Source: Apostichopus japonicus (lineage: Eukaryota; Echinodermata; Holothuroidea; Aspidochirotida; Stichopodidae). Taken from it: 64,000 nucleotides of DNA. The translations under genes and the position numbers were made by a program. The stretch covers positions 10,315,501 to 10,379,500 of the forward strand of contig NC_092570.1 of the NCBI RefSeq assembly GCF_037975245.1, given 5' to 3'. Position 1 is the stretch's first letter. Every line of letters begins with the position of its first letter. Under the pieces are notes generated by a model that saw only the letters and a list, made by a program, of their open reading frames with translations, was not told the origin of the DNA and did not search any database. Positions 35,071-48,200 of this stretch are shown in pieces.

Positions 35071-35254
35071 GCCCAGGAAAGAACCTGGGCACGAAAACCA
35101 AACTACCAAACTACCGAACGACTGATCCGCTCTCAACACCAGTCCCCTTGCATCGGGACTGTGACTGTGTGATCATCGTCAGGTGTACATCACTATTCCC
35201 CTCGAAAGGAAACAGATACTACACGCGATCTTAGCCAAAAGGCCGAGAAGCGAT
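35071..35254 (-). ncRNA. U2 snRNA-derived chimeric sequence
   Basis: The minus strand from 35254 reads ATCGCTTCTCGGCCTTTTGG then CTAAGATC, identical to the first 28 bases of U2 snRNA. GCGTGTAGTATCTGTT follows, matching U2 except AA to GC, and it includes the branch-point-pairing GTAGTA. After about base 46 the similarity stops. The expected stem IIa, Sm site and 3' stem-loops are not seen. The remainder ends in a strong hairpin GCCCAGG-TTCTTT-CCTGGGC followed by TTTTT, for a total of about 184 bases, close to U2 length. A direct repeat ATGCTATGGT flanks it (35043-35052 and 35253-35262), which suggests retroposition. Best read as a chimeric U2 retropseudogene or a U2-headed SINE rather than a working U2 gene. 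Confidence 0.75.
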
Positions 35255-35262
35255 GCTATGGT

Positions 35263-36893
35263 GAACCACAATCTCCCAAAACACTGCAGTATTCTACGTC
35301 ATATTCATAATTAGGCCCTACTTCGCTTATATTGGACAGGTACTTTGTAATAAAACGGTGAAGGAAGAAGGACGAACGCTCACACATCGAGGACAGCAGG
35401 ACAAACTGAGACTGCCCTGCATAGCAATAGCTATAATCAAAATCAAACCAAGGAGTACAATATTACAACATTGCAAATAAATATTCGGTAATTTAAGAAT
35501 AACACGAATGCGACAGAAGTTTTGATGGCAACGAAATTCATTGCTTAGCTTTTCTCACTATAATAACATTACCATGTGACCATGTGATTCTCTTAAAGCT
35601 CTTAGTATCATCCAAATATTTCTGAGCACAACTGCCGTAAAAATGTTTTGTCAGTTAAACGTTATTGCCATTTAATCCTATTGATAAAAAATAAAAAAAA
35701 CATTGTTTTAATGGAAGATATTCTTGAAGACTAAGTATATGAATTTCCAATCTAAAAGGTATTCTTTGACAATGGTAAGGTTAAGAATTTGATTTGATTT
35801 CGTCATATAATCAAGCGAATGCTAATTAGCCTACTACAGACCTGTCGCATGCCAGCGTATATCCGCTGAAAGGAACAACAATTGACTTCATGCATGGTTG
35901 GAGTATATTATAACGATATTAATATCACGTGCACAAGTTTCTAGTAAAAGCAAATTACAGGAAGTTTGTATCACAATGGAAACTGGTGATCCGGATCCTC
36001 TCGATGAATCAAACCCACCGGAAGTATAATGGGAATTCCCCAGTTCTCAATGATTAATCTTTGTAGGGTGTATAACTACATGTTTTGGCGTTCGAGGGAG
36101 GCCGTTCAAGACCGAGCCGGATGAAGTAAACTTGTGCCTGCGTAATTGGTGACGTCATAGGTTTTATATCACAGATCGAAAACCCTAGAATTTGATTTAG
36201 CAATTTTCTGCTTGTGAACATGCAGGAAAAGGCACTAAATTAAACGATATGTAGAGAATGATGGTGAGAATAATTTTAAAATTATGCAGATTTTGGTCAA
36301 AGGTCAACTTGGCCTAAACTGTGCGAAAAAGTCGCGAAACTCCTTCTACACCATACGTCCGATCAAGTTCAAACTTGGTGTGTGGGTGCCTGAACATGTA
36401 TAAACCTTGTGCCTATACGTGATTGGTGCCATAATAGGTCTAACGTTAACTTTCAAAGGTCGATAAAAACAAAAGCCATTTTCTGCTTATCAACATGTAA
36501 GATGCCATGAAGCCACACAATATGTAGAAAATAATGAGACAAATATTAGAATATTCCTTTTTGAAAGTTGAGGGTTAGGTTGAAAGGACAATGTAGGTCA
36601 GGGGTGAAATTGCATCAAATTGATGTCTTGCATGAAATGACATTGATGTTAGGTCATGGAGGAGATGGGATCTACAACTCCATTGATTGCCCTCTTGTTA
36701 AGCATTGTAAGCAGACTTATTATTTTCTCAAAGGTTTGTAGAGGTGCAGTATATGTTATAACTTGTAAATTCTTTGCATAGGATATGCTGGGCCTCATTT
36801 TTTAAACAAATACTGCGTGGCATTTGGAAGATGGCATGTATATGTCACATTTATCTCAAGACTCAAAAGGCACAGTATGTATGTGGCAGTGTG
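35263..36893. other. Intergenic, no gene; GGTCA-type repeat at about 36110-36700
   Basis: From 36110 to 36700 there are two related segments, with AAGTTCAAACTTGGTGTGTG, GTCAAAGGTCAAC and CATGTAAGATGCC/CATGCAGGAAAAGGC, like the 54.0-54.7 kb repeat. It ends with one copy of ACTCCATTGATTGCCCTCTT, the unit that is amplified at 55.1 kb. Confidence 0.45.
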
Positions 36894-37261
36894 CAGTGGC
36901 GTAGGAAGGTACTTTTGAGTGGGGGGGGGGGGCTGAAGACTGATGGCCGGCCTTGGGGAGGGGTCTAAGGGGAGGGGGTGTCCCTCTCCCCTTTGGAAAT
37001 TTTTGCATTTCCAGGTGGCCTCAGATGCAATTTGGTGCAATATAGCACACTTCAACACCCACTTCATTTTGTAAACTTAATTTTGTATTTTCACCTGGCC
37101 TTAGATGCAATGTGCTCCAAATGAGATTTTTTTTCTCATTTGGAAATGAAAAAGGGGTTTTCTGACTTGCGGCGGGGGGGGGGGGGCGGAACGATACTTC
37201 CGCCCCTCCACATTTTTCACTGGGGGGCTGGCGCCCCCAGCCCCCGGTTCCTACGCCCTTG
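36894..37261. mobile_element. hAT MITE, family with CAGTGGCGTAGGAA ends, copy 2
   Basis: A 368-bp relative of 13788-14128 with the same ends and interior (GGCTGAAGACTGATGGCCGG, CAAATGAGATTTTTTTTCTC). A perfect 8-bp duplication GCAGTGTG flanks it (36886-36893 and 37262-37269). The two copies differ by small indels, with an extra CCCTTTGGAAATTTTTGC block here and a direct duplication of GGGGGAGGGGGTGTCACTC in copy 1. Confidence 0.93.
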
Positions 37262-37334
37262 GCAGTGTGTCTCACCACGCGGTGGCGGATGTGGTCCTAT
37301 GGTTACTATACAGCCGAATCCCGTGTTGGAGGTA

Positions 37335-38022
37335 CATGGGCGCAGATCAGTCTTGGATAATGGTGGGGACGCGTGTATGTTCTCTGATACTATCTAAGTG
37401 GAGCGTGACCATGGGTTCGCGCGAAGCGTACACAATTTTTGGGGGCAAATATATGCCTCCCAGATCGCCGGAAATAACACTTCCCAGACCCAATGATGCT
37501 CCCAAACCTCCTTCAGTTTAAGATCTCATGGCTTAGAAATTTAGTTTAGGGGAAAACATCAGTGGGCGTCTGCAGAATAAAAATCAGGAGACAAATATTC
37601 CAAATAGGCTTTTGTATACGATGGGTCTGGGGTCCTCTTCCAGAAAACACCGCAGGACGTGAAGCTAGCCCAAATTGGCAACACACAGTGTGAGTTGTTA
37701 ACGATTGTTTTGTTCGCACTCAGTTCGTTTTGCTGACCAAAATTTACCAGTCTCGTTTATAGATTATGTTTCACATGGTTGAATGTGTTAATACTTCAGC
37801 GGAGAAGTCACGCCTAACAGTGTTAATAGTAATAATTCTCGTCTCTTATAGCATGTCATTTGCACAATGCTGGATCAAACTGCGCCAAAGTTCAATAAAG
37901 GGGAATTTGAAATGCAACATTTGGTCAAGACAAATTGATGGGGACACGGTATATCATGTCCCCACCACTGAAAAAGTTGGCGGGGACGTGTCCCGCTGTC
38001 CCTACCAGGATCTGCGCCCATG
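37335..38022. mobile_element. hAT element with CATGGGCGCAGATC ends
   Basis: 688 bp. The ends CATGGGCGCAGATC and GATCTGCGCCCATG are perfect inverted repeats. Flanks TGGAGGTA (37327-37334) and TGGAGGTC (38023-38030) match at seven of eight. It contains the shared hairpin core at about 37397-37494, and both subterminal parts carry a GGGGAC(G)-type motif. No transposase frame. Confidence 0.88.
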
Positions 38023-41000
38023 TGGAGGTCCACAGCCAGATTAAATTAAACATTTTTGTCGGAAATGATGCAACCTGAAGCATATCTAGGCTATAACTTA
38101 GATCTATAAATAGGTCTATTTTCAAAGTTGTGTTAATAATGTTTTTCTTCTTTGTGTGAGGTTGAAAGATTGGGGGACCCCCCTGGATCCTAGCAACATC
38201 AATATCATTTATCAGTATATTGACATGCAGTAGCATTGCAGCCCTGGTTGTTTTGTCATTCTTGATTAGAAAAGCAAATGACCTACATTTTCTTAATCAA
38301 ACTATTGTGCTTTGTGTCCCTACCTTCTGGTGGTCTTACCTACCAAAATATAACTACAGAAAATGAATCATACTAATGGATGTTGAATATAATGGAAAGT
38401 ATTTCTTTCAATTCAATAACCTTTAATAGACAACGTTTAACAACGTGTGCAATGATTACTTAAATGAGAAAACGAAAAATCCCAAACAACATTATTACCT
38501 CATTCCTTCACGTAGTGTACATGCATACATGCATATTGTACCCTGTATTTACTATTTTTTGCTAATTGGTACTAAAATTGCTGCCCACCTCACACCTCTT
38601 GAGACATTGTACTGATTCTTAGTGAGTTGGTCTGACTTAACTGAGGTGTTATAGCAAAATCTTTGACTGGGCTTAATATTCTTGAGGTGGGGTGGGGGTG
38701 GGGTGGAGGGGGGAGGGTAAAATGTAATATGTGTGTGGGTGTACTTCCGACTTTCTTAGTCATAATGATGAAGTCAAACTGGATATATACTTTAGATTTG
38801 GGATAAAATCTGCTGCTATGTGGATTGACTATATACGTGTTATCATTTCATTGTTTGAAATCAAAATATCAGCACATTTATCTGAATTAAAAATTATCTC
38901 AAAAATTCCCCTTGTTTAGATCATGGATTGAGACAAACATAACCAAATCACCTGATGGTGTATTTGTTATCCCTTTTGAAAGTTTCGAAAGTTGATGAGT
39001 ATTACTTTTCATAAGAAAAGTGAGCTTTGGAGAGTTTGATATACCTATAAGGGGAAGACCTTTACATATGTTATGTTTGTTTCACTTCCCCATGTTACTT
39101 TAGAGATGCTTGATTATTCAGACCACAAAATTACGTTTTCCTCCCACGCAATTAATAGTAAAACCGCGTGACTACGACAGAGACGACCATCCCATCCTTA
39201 TTTTATTTTGTATAATGTTTGCAATAAGAAACATTCTAAACATTCATTCAAACAATTCAGCCAAACAGTGTATGAAACAGTATAATATTTTGCCGTTTGG
39301 CATCTGCATAATAGCCAATGAACATGTTTTTTTTTTTAAATTATTAAACTTACATTTTCAGCAATTTTTAATTTAATTTAATTCTTAAATTTACAGTTGA
39401 AAGCAGTTGAACAAACATTTCCTTAAGTTTGACCTCCCCCTTCGACCAAGTGACCTTTGGGCGTTATAACTTACCTGATGCAATGTAGACATGTAAAGTC
39501 TGATATCCTACATGGTTTGCATGCTTTCGGCCATTATGTCGTATTGATGTATGCATACATGGCCAAAGTTATGTCCCTTGGTTATTATACCTTCGACATC
39601 TGACATTTGACCGTATGGCGTCACAGGTCACTGGCGACACGATACCATATGCCCAGGAACATATACCAACCAAGTTTGAAGTCCATCGGTCTTATGGTTA
39701 ATGAATGGTTTGCGAAACGCTTTTCCTATATTAATTAATGCGTTGTAGACTTACAGAGCCTGATATCGCAGGTTTCGACAGTTTTGCTATTTTTGCTATT
39801 TGAAATTTGACCTATGTGGTTTGATCCAATGACGTCGAAGGTCACGGCGGCAATGTATCCATGTTCATGCACATACCCATTAAATTTGAATAAAATCGGC
39901 CCACGGTTTAGACGGAGTTAAAACTGTTAACACTGTTCACACACTGCATGCACGCGGTGCCAAGGCTGCTTCTTTGCACAAATTGCGTGTCAATAGAGGG
40001 CGCAACTAAAACAAAACAACAAACATTCCAACACGTGTGCATATCAATGCATTGTTTTAGCTCATGTTTATACCTTACAAAGGACATGCCTTATATTAAA
40101 AGGGATAGTATATTTGCGGTAGTTTGAACGTGGAACCGGGATTTTGGTCCTCCCTCGGCAAAATAACATATCAAAACAAGTGCACACACACACACATTAC
40201 TTTGTGACCCTCACCTTAAGCTTAGTCAAATGGGAGTATCATTTTTGTGCAAATTGAGTATTGAATTCAATATCTCATCCCCAGCATATTATATAACATC
40301 ATGTGGATAAGGTAATTGTACGCAACGTATTAATTTGACACAGGTGTACGGTGTTTCAGTGAAAGTACACAACTTTTTAGCACAGTTAGCATACGAGAAA
40401 GAATATGGATGCAAATAGACATACAGGCTTATTAAGAATAACTTACATTGCCTGCCACTGGAATACCTCTTTGATCATGATGATTTTAATCTTGGTTAAA
40501 AGAGACAAAAACCGGTAGTAATCGTAACACTTTATAAGTTTGAGATACTTAGGTTGATTACATGTTTCCAATAAACCCGCAATAAGGTCCACTCGTCGGC
40601 TTGATCAATAAATAAACTGCTATCGCAAAACGGAATAGCGCCATAGTCTGGTGGGCGTGAACACGACAAAGTAGTCGTTTACCATACAGATTAAGCAAGT
40701 TTTAACATTCTTTCGTCTTTAAATCTTGAGGAGGTATGGAATGGAACTGCGTTGTATTTATCATGACTAGAAATTTGCTGAAATTAACGTAAAAATGTAC
40801 TTACACTTTGAAACAGACTGGACTAGCGAGTTGGACTTGCTTGATGTATAAGTACAGCTAATATGTAAATCATTGATTCTTAGTAGCGAGCAAAATAATT
40901 TACTGAAGAATCCAAACTATATATCAACCATTGACGTCGATTACGCTCTGAATGTAACAACAAGTTCCTTTTTATTTACTACTTCCTTCCAGTATATCAG

Positions 41001-41985
41001 TCACATAGAAAACCGTTTCCTATGAATATTTACGAGCGAAGGTGTGATATATTTGGGTGCCTGGCAACCTTCCATTTGAATCATCGAAATTCAAATAGGG
41101 CACTGTAATGAATTGAACTCGACACTGGAATATACATAGCTGTATGAATGAGTCGAAATGAAATCACCCAAAGGAGCATTTTCGAACGGTCATCACTTTA
41201 ACCTGGCTAATAAATTGATTAAAGATTGCTTTAATTACCTACAAGTACGAATCAATAGTAAATATTTAAGCCGGCAAAGATCAGGCAATATTAAGTGCCC
41301 TTTTGTAACTTTCGAAACCTGCGAGGATGAATTGCCTCCAGTTTTAGGCCGTTCTGAAGATTGTGTGCTTTTAAATTATCCCTGCATTACATTCAGAATG
41401 GTTACCTTAGACAGCCAAATGTCTAACTGAGATTGGCAGTGAAGTTCTGATTGAATTCTGTTATCTGTATAGTTTTAATATCATATTCTCATTCTAGTTT
41501 ATCCGTTACGTCGTTTTTAACCATTATTCTATATTATCGGTCCCGTAGTCAGAGATCATTTTCCCCCCTTTTCTTTTTGTTGGGAGGGTCGGGGGTTGGG
41601 GCACAAATATTGGCTGATGTCCGTCATCGGCATGAATCTAAAGGCAAGGCAAGGGAATGGGTGTCCCCTCCCCTTTGACTTTTTATTTCGGTAAGTGGGC
41701 TTAATGAGCAACATGGTGCTATAATATATATATTAGTTTAGCTGCTTTTGTGCAGTAAATTTGAAATGTCAGTGTTTATAAGACTGCGTGTGTGTTTGTG
41801 TAATATCTTTTAACCATTTGCAAAGAAGTACGAGTTTTTACCACTCTTCCACCCACCGTGGGGTGGGGGGGGTGGGCATGTGTATCATACCTGCAGCTGA
41901 GAGCTGGAACACAGCTCCCTGTGCAGTTGCATAGAGCAGTCTTTTCTTGACAGAAAATAAAAAATATACTCAACATATAACTTTA
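38023..41985. other. Intergenic, no gene recognised
   Basis: Contains a G-rich tract at 38687-38718 (GGTGGGGTGGGGGTGGGGTG and similar), a GGTCA-type repeat at about 39425-39910 and a C/G-rich patch near 41860. Frames at 39110-39376 and 41158-41430 show no recognised domain. They lack a clear splice context in my reading. Confidence 0.4.
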
Positions 41986-42215
41986 TGTGTGAACGGTTTC
42001 AAATCAGCTCTCAAAACGTATCTTTTCACCAAAGCATATGTGTTATAATTGTTATTATTATGTTAAGCGCTACGAGAATTATTTCATAGTTTGTTTGGCG
42101 CTATATCAAAATTATGTATTATGTATTATTATTATTATTATTAATATTATTAATAATATTAATATATGTATTATTGTTATTATTAGTATTATTATAAGTA
42201 TTATTATTATTATGT
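41986..42215 (+). mobile_element. LINE 3' end (CR1/L2 type), plus strand
   Basis: NGFKSALKTYLFTKAYVL followed by TAA (41992-42048) matches the usual C-terminus of L2/CR1-type ORF2 proteins. The 3' UTR continues with TTAAGCGCTACGAGAATT and GGCGCTATATCAAAATTATG. It ends in a long run of ATT triplets up to about 42215. It is severely 5' truncated. Confidence 0.82.
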
Positions 42216-42240
42216 CGTTTGTGTTTTAAGTAAGAAACTG

Positions 42241-44894
42241 AAAGCGCCCGATATAATTTTTAATTTTTTTGTATAGTGAAATAACTCTTCCCCGGGAAGA
42301 AACTGACCAATCCGTGCTTATAGTTTAAGAGTGGAAATGACGCATGCGCAGTTTATATCTTCAGTTTTTATCATAGATGATTACATGACCAAAGTTCTTT
42401 GACTCAATTTCACGGGAATGTAATTGTATGTTTGCTAGTTGAATTTTTGGAACACGGTAAAATATATTTAAATCATGATATCAAACTTACTTATAAATTT
42501 GCTTATACTTTCAAGGAACACTGTACGGAAGCTTAGAAGTACATTAAGATAAGAATATCTTTACCAATAAAGCTGACAACTGTATATAAATCGACATTTT
42601 TGAGAGAACTGCTGGAATAATGAGATGTAATGAGTAGTCACTTCATCATATTTCATATAATTGTTAAATTGTATACATTTGAAAAAAGTCAACAAATTAA
42701 TCATTTTGCAGAGAATTGTTAAATTTCTCACTTGGAAGGAAAGAAGGAAGGACACAATTTAAAATTTTACAGAAAATTGTTGAAATGACGAGATGTGAGA
42801 AGTTGTCATTTAATAATTTTTCAGAAGATTGTTGAATTATCGAAAATTGTATCTTTTTTTGTTTTTGTGTTAAGTGTTATCTTGTTATCTGAACCTTTTT
42901 CTGAACAATGTCAACTAATTAGGTAAGGATAATCTTATCGTAATGGCATTTTGGAGCTACCGTAAGATTTTCATTCGAGTGTTTTCACGTACAGTAAATA
43001 AATTCAAATATTGATTCGTGCGTGATTGGTGCAACTGAATGGCCATTAATAGTTATGATTTACCCTACACATGTATCAATGATTTATCACTTAACTTCCA
43101 GGATCAAGCCTATGCAAACCTGCCATTATGTTTTATATATGAAGAGGGGGGGGGGGGGGGGTGATATGGGGATATCAAAACACGTGTGAAACGGGAGGTT
43201 CCACACCATAGTGTCTATAATGCCCCCCGTCGTAATAACATTCGACCGGAAAAGTACAGTCCATAGTGGAATGTTGTCTCCATACACTTGACATTGCGCT
43301 TAGAAGACTTGGGATTTGGAAGACTGCGTCACAATTATATAACTAGGGATATACTACCTCGGGAGTACTTTAAAGCAGTCAGCTGGATCATGTTTATTAG
43401 CAACACATTCCCAAGCAATCAAACTCAGCATGAACGTAGACGTTTAATCATGAACGGTAAATATTTCCTAAAAAGTCCTAAAGAGTCCCTAAAAAGTCTT
43501 ATTTCAACAAAAAGTCGACAGAAATAAAAAGCCGTAATGTAGAGAGAGTACTAAAAATGACAATTCGAAATGTCTACTTTTTCGTCGTAATTTTGACTTT
43601 TTATAGCGATAAAATTCGGTAGACAAAACAACAATCGAAAGTTTGATATTAGAGTCAAACTCTTGACTGAGATAAAATAGTTAAATTTATAAGAAAAAAA
43701 AAGTCAAAAGTATGGTATGCTACTTACGAGATAATCAAAGTTCAAATTAAAAAAGGGAAACTCTCAAGCTGGAAGAACATGTCGTAATTTAAAAAAAAAA
43801 ATCGTCGAAAAATTGGAGATAATATTGTCTTATCTGGGCACCGCTGCATCTACACAGCTTAAACTTAAGCTCAGTTGGAAGACCTCTTAATCCAGCCGTT
43901 TTCTCCTACCGCCCCACCCTCGCCAATAAGTGGTATATAGCAAACTAAATTTATACTGCTTTATACTATTACAAAATGACACAATAGCAAACTTACATGA
44001 TTTCCTCTCGGCCTACCCCTACTGCATTATAAACAACCTAAATATCTCTATTTCTGATCGACGCTTTCAGAGAGCTCACCATATTATAGATTCCGAGTTG
44101 TGTTAATGAGGGAGTAATTAATGAATGAAATTCGATTTGTCAATAGATTAGTTTGCTGTACTGTGCAACCAGCTGGATGAAGAATGTTCTATTTACAAAC
44201 GTGGTAAGGACGATTATTCAAAGTTTTCAAGCGGTGTTTATAAAAAAAAAACTGCTCATATTTCTCATCGTTCCATCGACGTTATCAAATAATAGTTAAA
44301 TATCGTTTCTACGTTATGGAACTGTTTCCATTACCTATATGCACTACACTTTAAACTTTAGTTGAAGTTGCATTTGACTATATATATACAACACAGATGC
44401 ATTGTAAAACAAAATTAATCTTTCCATGAGGTTCCTGTATATGCCAGGCTACGTAAAGTTCACTTTACGCCTCCAACTGTTACGGTCGGTAGCATTAATT
44501 GTCCCAATTGGAAGGTAACGCGTTTATACCCACCGTTTCAAAATTCATAATCAAATGCCCCTAGGGGGAACCTTTTATGCTAATAGATTTCCCGGCGGGC
44601 ATTTTCTGCTCTGCAACAGTCTGTCTGTCGATTATATTCCGCCAAGTCAACAAGATAAATGCCGAAGGGTGAAATTGTCACCATCCGACTTCATATTTCC
44701 AATAAGATGGAGCCTCGTCTGCAGTTTATTACATGAAATGATTTTAAGGCCATATGAACTATCTAATTTTCAAACGCATAGATCTAATTTAAACCTGGAT
44801 CTCCTGTAATAACCACCACTGGAAGAAACCTTTCAAGTATGATATCATGGTCCAATGGGAAGTAGACATTCTATACATGTCTTCACCATCAGAA
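42241..44894. other. Intergenic, no gene; degenerate AAAAAGTC/ACGA repeats at about 43490-43810
   Basis: From 43490 to 43810, AAAAAGTC, GTCGTAATTTTGAC and their reverse complements recur in an A/T-rich background, giving a loosely palindromic low-complexity patch. A 15-18-base G run lies at about 43146-43160. No protein evidence. Confidence 0.4.
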
Positions 44895-45284
44895 CAGTGG
44901 CGGAGCGTCCATACAGTCAGGGGGGCGGATGCCCCCCCCCCCCCTGACGGACTCAAATGGACTGTTGGCGCCCTTTTCAGCTCTTTACCACTTTTTACTT
45001 ATTCGCGATTATTGACTTTTATATTGCGCTCTCATGCATCCTGTTGACATTTGTCACATTTTGTTGGTGTAATTTGGCGATGACACCTTTTTTTATTCTT
45101 CGTTTATCTGCAAATCAGCCAGGCCCGGAAAGGGTCATTTCCGGCGATCTAGTGAGTATCTTTACTCAAAAAATTTATGTACGCTACGCGCCAACCTGTG
45201 GTGGCGCTCCGCTTAGATAGTGTCGAAAGCGCCCCTACAGACCATTCTCGTCCCTCCTGACCAATACCCGTAGCTCCGCCACTG
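44895..45284. mobile_element. hAT MITE with CAGTGGCGGAGC ends
   Basis: 390 bp. CAGTGGCGGAGC at the left and GCTCCGCCACTG at the right are perfect inverted repeats. A perfect 8-bp duplication CATCAGAA flanks it (44887-44894 and 45285-45292). The shared hairpin core is present in reverse orientation (about 45128-45216). Confidence 0.95.
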
Positions 45285-48200
45285 CATCAGAAACAATGGA
45301 AATATGTGCAACTGGCCCTTCTGTACAGTCCTTCTGGTAGCTCGACAAATTTTTCCTCCCCCTCTGACCGTTTCCCACTCTTCTCCCTGCAGTAAGACTA
45401 ATTAAAGAATTTAACCAATAATGCTTCATTTTGCACTTATTGGATAATGTTCTCATATTCTAGTCAATACGTGTACCGCAATCTCAAGACGAAATATTAG
45501 GAATAGCAAAGGCAGAGGAAACTATCTGAATAACATCCCTATATGACTGACATTATACTCTCATCCCACATATAGTAAAGAGACTGTTTACTCTGCGAGG
45601 TAAGTAATATTTCAATTATATCATTCCACGGAAGCGAGGTGATGTTTTTAAAGTGTCTCGTTAATGTATCATAAATAAGGTGCAGACTATAAGCTATATA
45701 TCTGATGTGGCTGAAGCTTTAACAAGTAATACGTTTAGAAACATATCTTAATTCATTTTGCACTTCAAGCAGGTCTTAAAGATAAGAAGAACACCAATTA
45801 TACATCGCAAAACAAAACGAAAAAGAAACTTAATTCCTTCCATGTCTATATTAAGTACCTTCCTCAATAGCCACTGTACGGTGTGATGCCGTTGAAATCG
45901 GCCTTGCCTTCCCTCTCAGTGCCAATTACTTTCACGAGAAATTTACAGACAAACTAGTATTTCATCCCATGTGTCTCAATATGATCGGTCTGCAAATTTG
46001 ACTCCCGTTTTAATTTGCTGAAAGAAAAGCTGACATTTTACACTAAACTTCAAGATTCGGCATGCAGGACCATCCAGGGTGGATGAACATTCTTGTATCT
46101 CGGGGCGTTCTCCATAGTTTGGCATTATCTTTTATTGTTACAATGAGAGCCACTTGTCTGCGCAACTGTTCTTCTCTGTAATTATTTGCGATAACTATAC
46201 AGTTGGGAAACCTTAAAACCACGTCCTGCCTTGCTGCTCTATCCAGGGTACAAACGAAGTTGTCAGTATCCGTTTACTTTATCCTCCGGTAACGTTATTA
46301 AATTTTCCGTCCGTCGAAGTCAACTCGGCCTCAAATCGATCGGAAAATTCATTTAAGGTATTTTATGTTGGCAGACGATAGAAGGGTAAAGGAGAATTCT
46401 ACTGAATCAATACAACAAGAAAGGCGGGAAACCGCAAGAGAGATATGAGCAAATTAAAACTGGGCATATATACAGCCATGTCGCCGCTGGGTCAAACTTG
46501 TAAAATAACGGGTTTCTCAATCATTTAGACTGATTGCTACAGTTTTTTAGTCTATCCTTGCACAGCACATTTTAATATTTTCTTGAATTGATTAAGGTAT
46601 TGTTTCAGATTAGGAGGGGTTACGTATTATTTGCATTGCCGAATTATTAAGAGTACATTGAGGGAAATAACCTCAACCAACGTGGCTTTTCAGATACATT
46701 ATTCATTAAGAACGGTCATATTTATGAATCCGTTTTCAAGAAGCGTGTTTGAATATAATGGAACGAATAATTGTCACTAATTGAGGCCCTGCAGTCTTGG
46801 CGTCATAAATGTATCGTGGTCTACTAAGTAAATTAAACCAGCATCAGCAGTTTCTTCCATTAATAGGGCTAATTCGCTGCCTCTCGGCCATAATGATTTT
46901 ATTTGCTTTTATCAAAGATAATCATTCAAGATATTCGTTTTGATTATCGGAACAAACTTGCAGTTTCATTGCATTTTGTTGCACTGCCAAAGGTATGTGA
47001 CTCAGAATTCGTTCTTATATAGTTCTAACATTGAGTGTGTAGCATTTGCCTACGCTACCTTTACTGTGTAAATCATTATTATGTCAACTATGATATGCTC
47101 ATACAACTCAGCGAGACAAGGCTGTGTCGTTACTCTACAATTACATTAGTAACTCTATTCAATATTATGGATCGCGGAAATGGAAAATTCTCTGTCGGGG
47201 GTTACCCAATTGATTTCTTACCTCGATTAACAGCTGTTGACTTTCTCTTGCAAGTCTCTAATTAACTGACATAGCTTGTTAAGTTTTGAGGATTTGAGAA
47301 TAGGAAAAACACTATATATACATAAACGATGTCTTCCAGCGGCCTGGATTTTGTAGCAATGAACTTCGAAATTGTTGTGGTTTGTCAAGTTAACAGATGA
47401 AAGGAAAAACCAAATAAGGAGAATTGAAAGGACGAAAAAAAAAGCACTTGAAATAGCTACGCTCCAAGTACAATTCACCATTAACACTTATTCTAGGAAA
47501 CGTTTCTTTTTCAATAAGATTTGGATATAGGAGAAGCTTAATCATAAATATCATATTATTATCAATGAACGTTGAAAGTACGGTGATACTTACGGCATAC
47601 TATATGCGAACCATCGTATACAAGCGCTTGTCCTTTGTCTTAATCTGTATATACACATGTGTCCTTGCCGTATCGGACATGCACACAACGGACAGAGATA
47701 GACACACATTATGAATGTTTGTACTTTCAAATTAATATGGGAAATCCCCTATACCCCCACCCTTTGAGGACGATACTGTTTTAAAAAGTTACATTGCACT
47801 GACCGTCCTGTCAAATACCGTCTTTCTTATTGAAAACATGGTTCTTTGGTCATCGCAAGCCAACTGAATGACTTCAACGTTCTACATAACACAAGTCCTG
47901 TTTTTCTCATTCACAGAACTACTTCTCTTTTCTTAAACAGTTTCACGCATCAACCTAAGTGTCACTCGATAACCGTTGTGACCTTTCCGAACCTGACATG
48001 TTATATGTTTCATTTGGCCACTCGCCGCAACGCATTCTACAGTAACACAGTTAAGGTTGTTCGTATCAGCGGTCCGAGTTTCGAGAATAACTTCACTGCA
48101 GGATCTTATTTTGAAACTGTCATATCAAATTTGATTGTATCAATGCTAATTAACACTCCAGAATATGTCGATACTTAAGATTTCCTTTTTGGTACAAACA

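Noticed and set aside
35071..35254. Working U2 snRNA gene
   Set aside because: Similarity ends after about 46 bases. No Sm site or canonical 3' stem-loops are visible, and a direct repeat flanks the unit.
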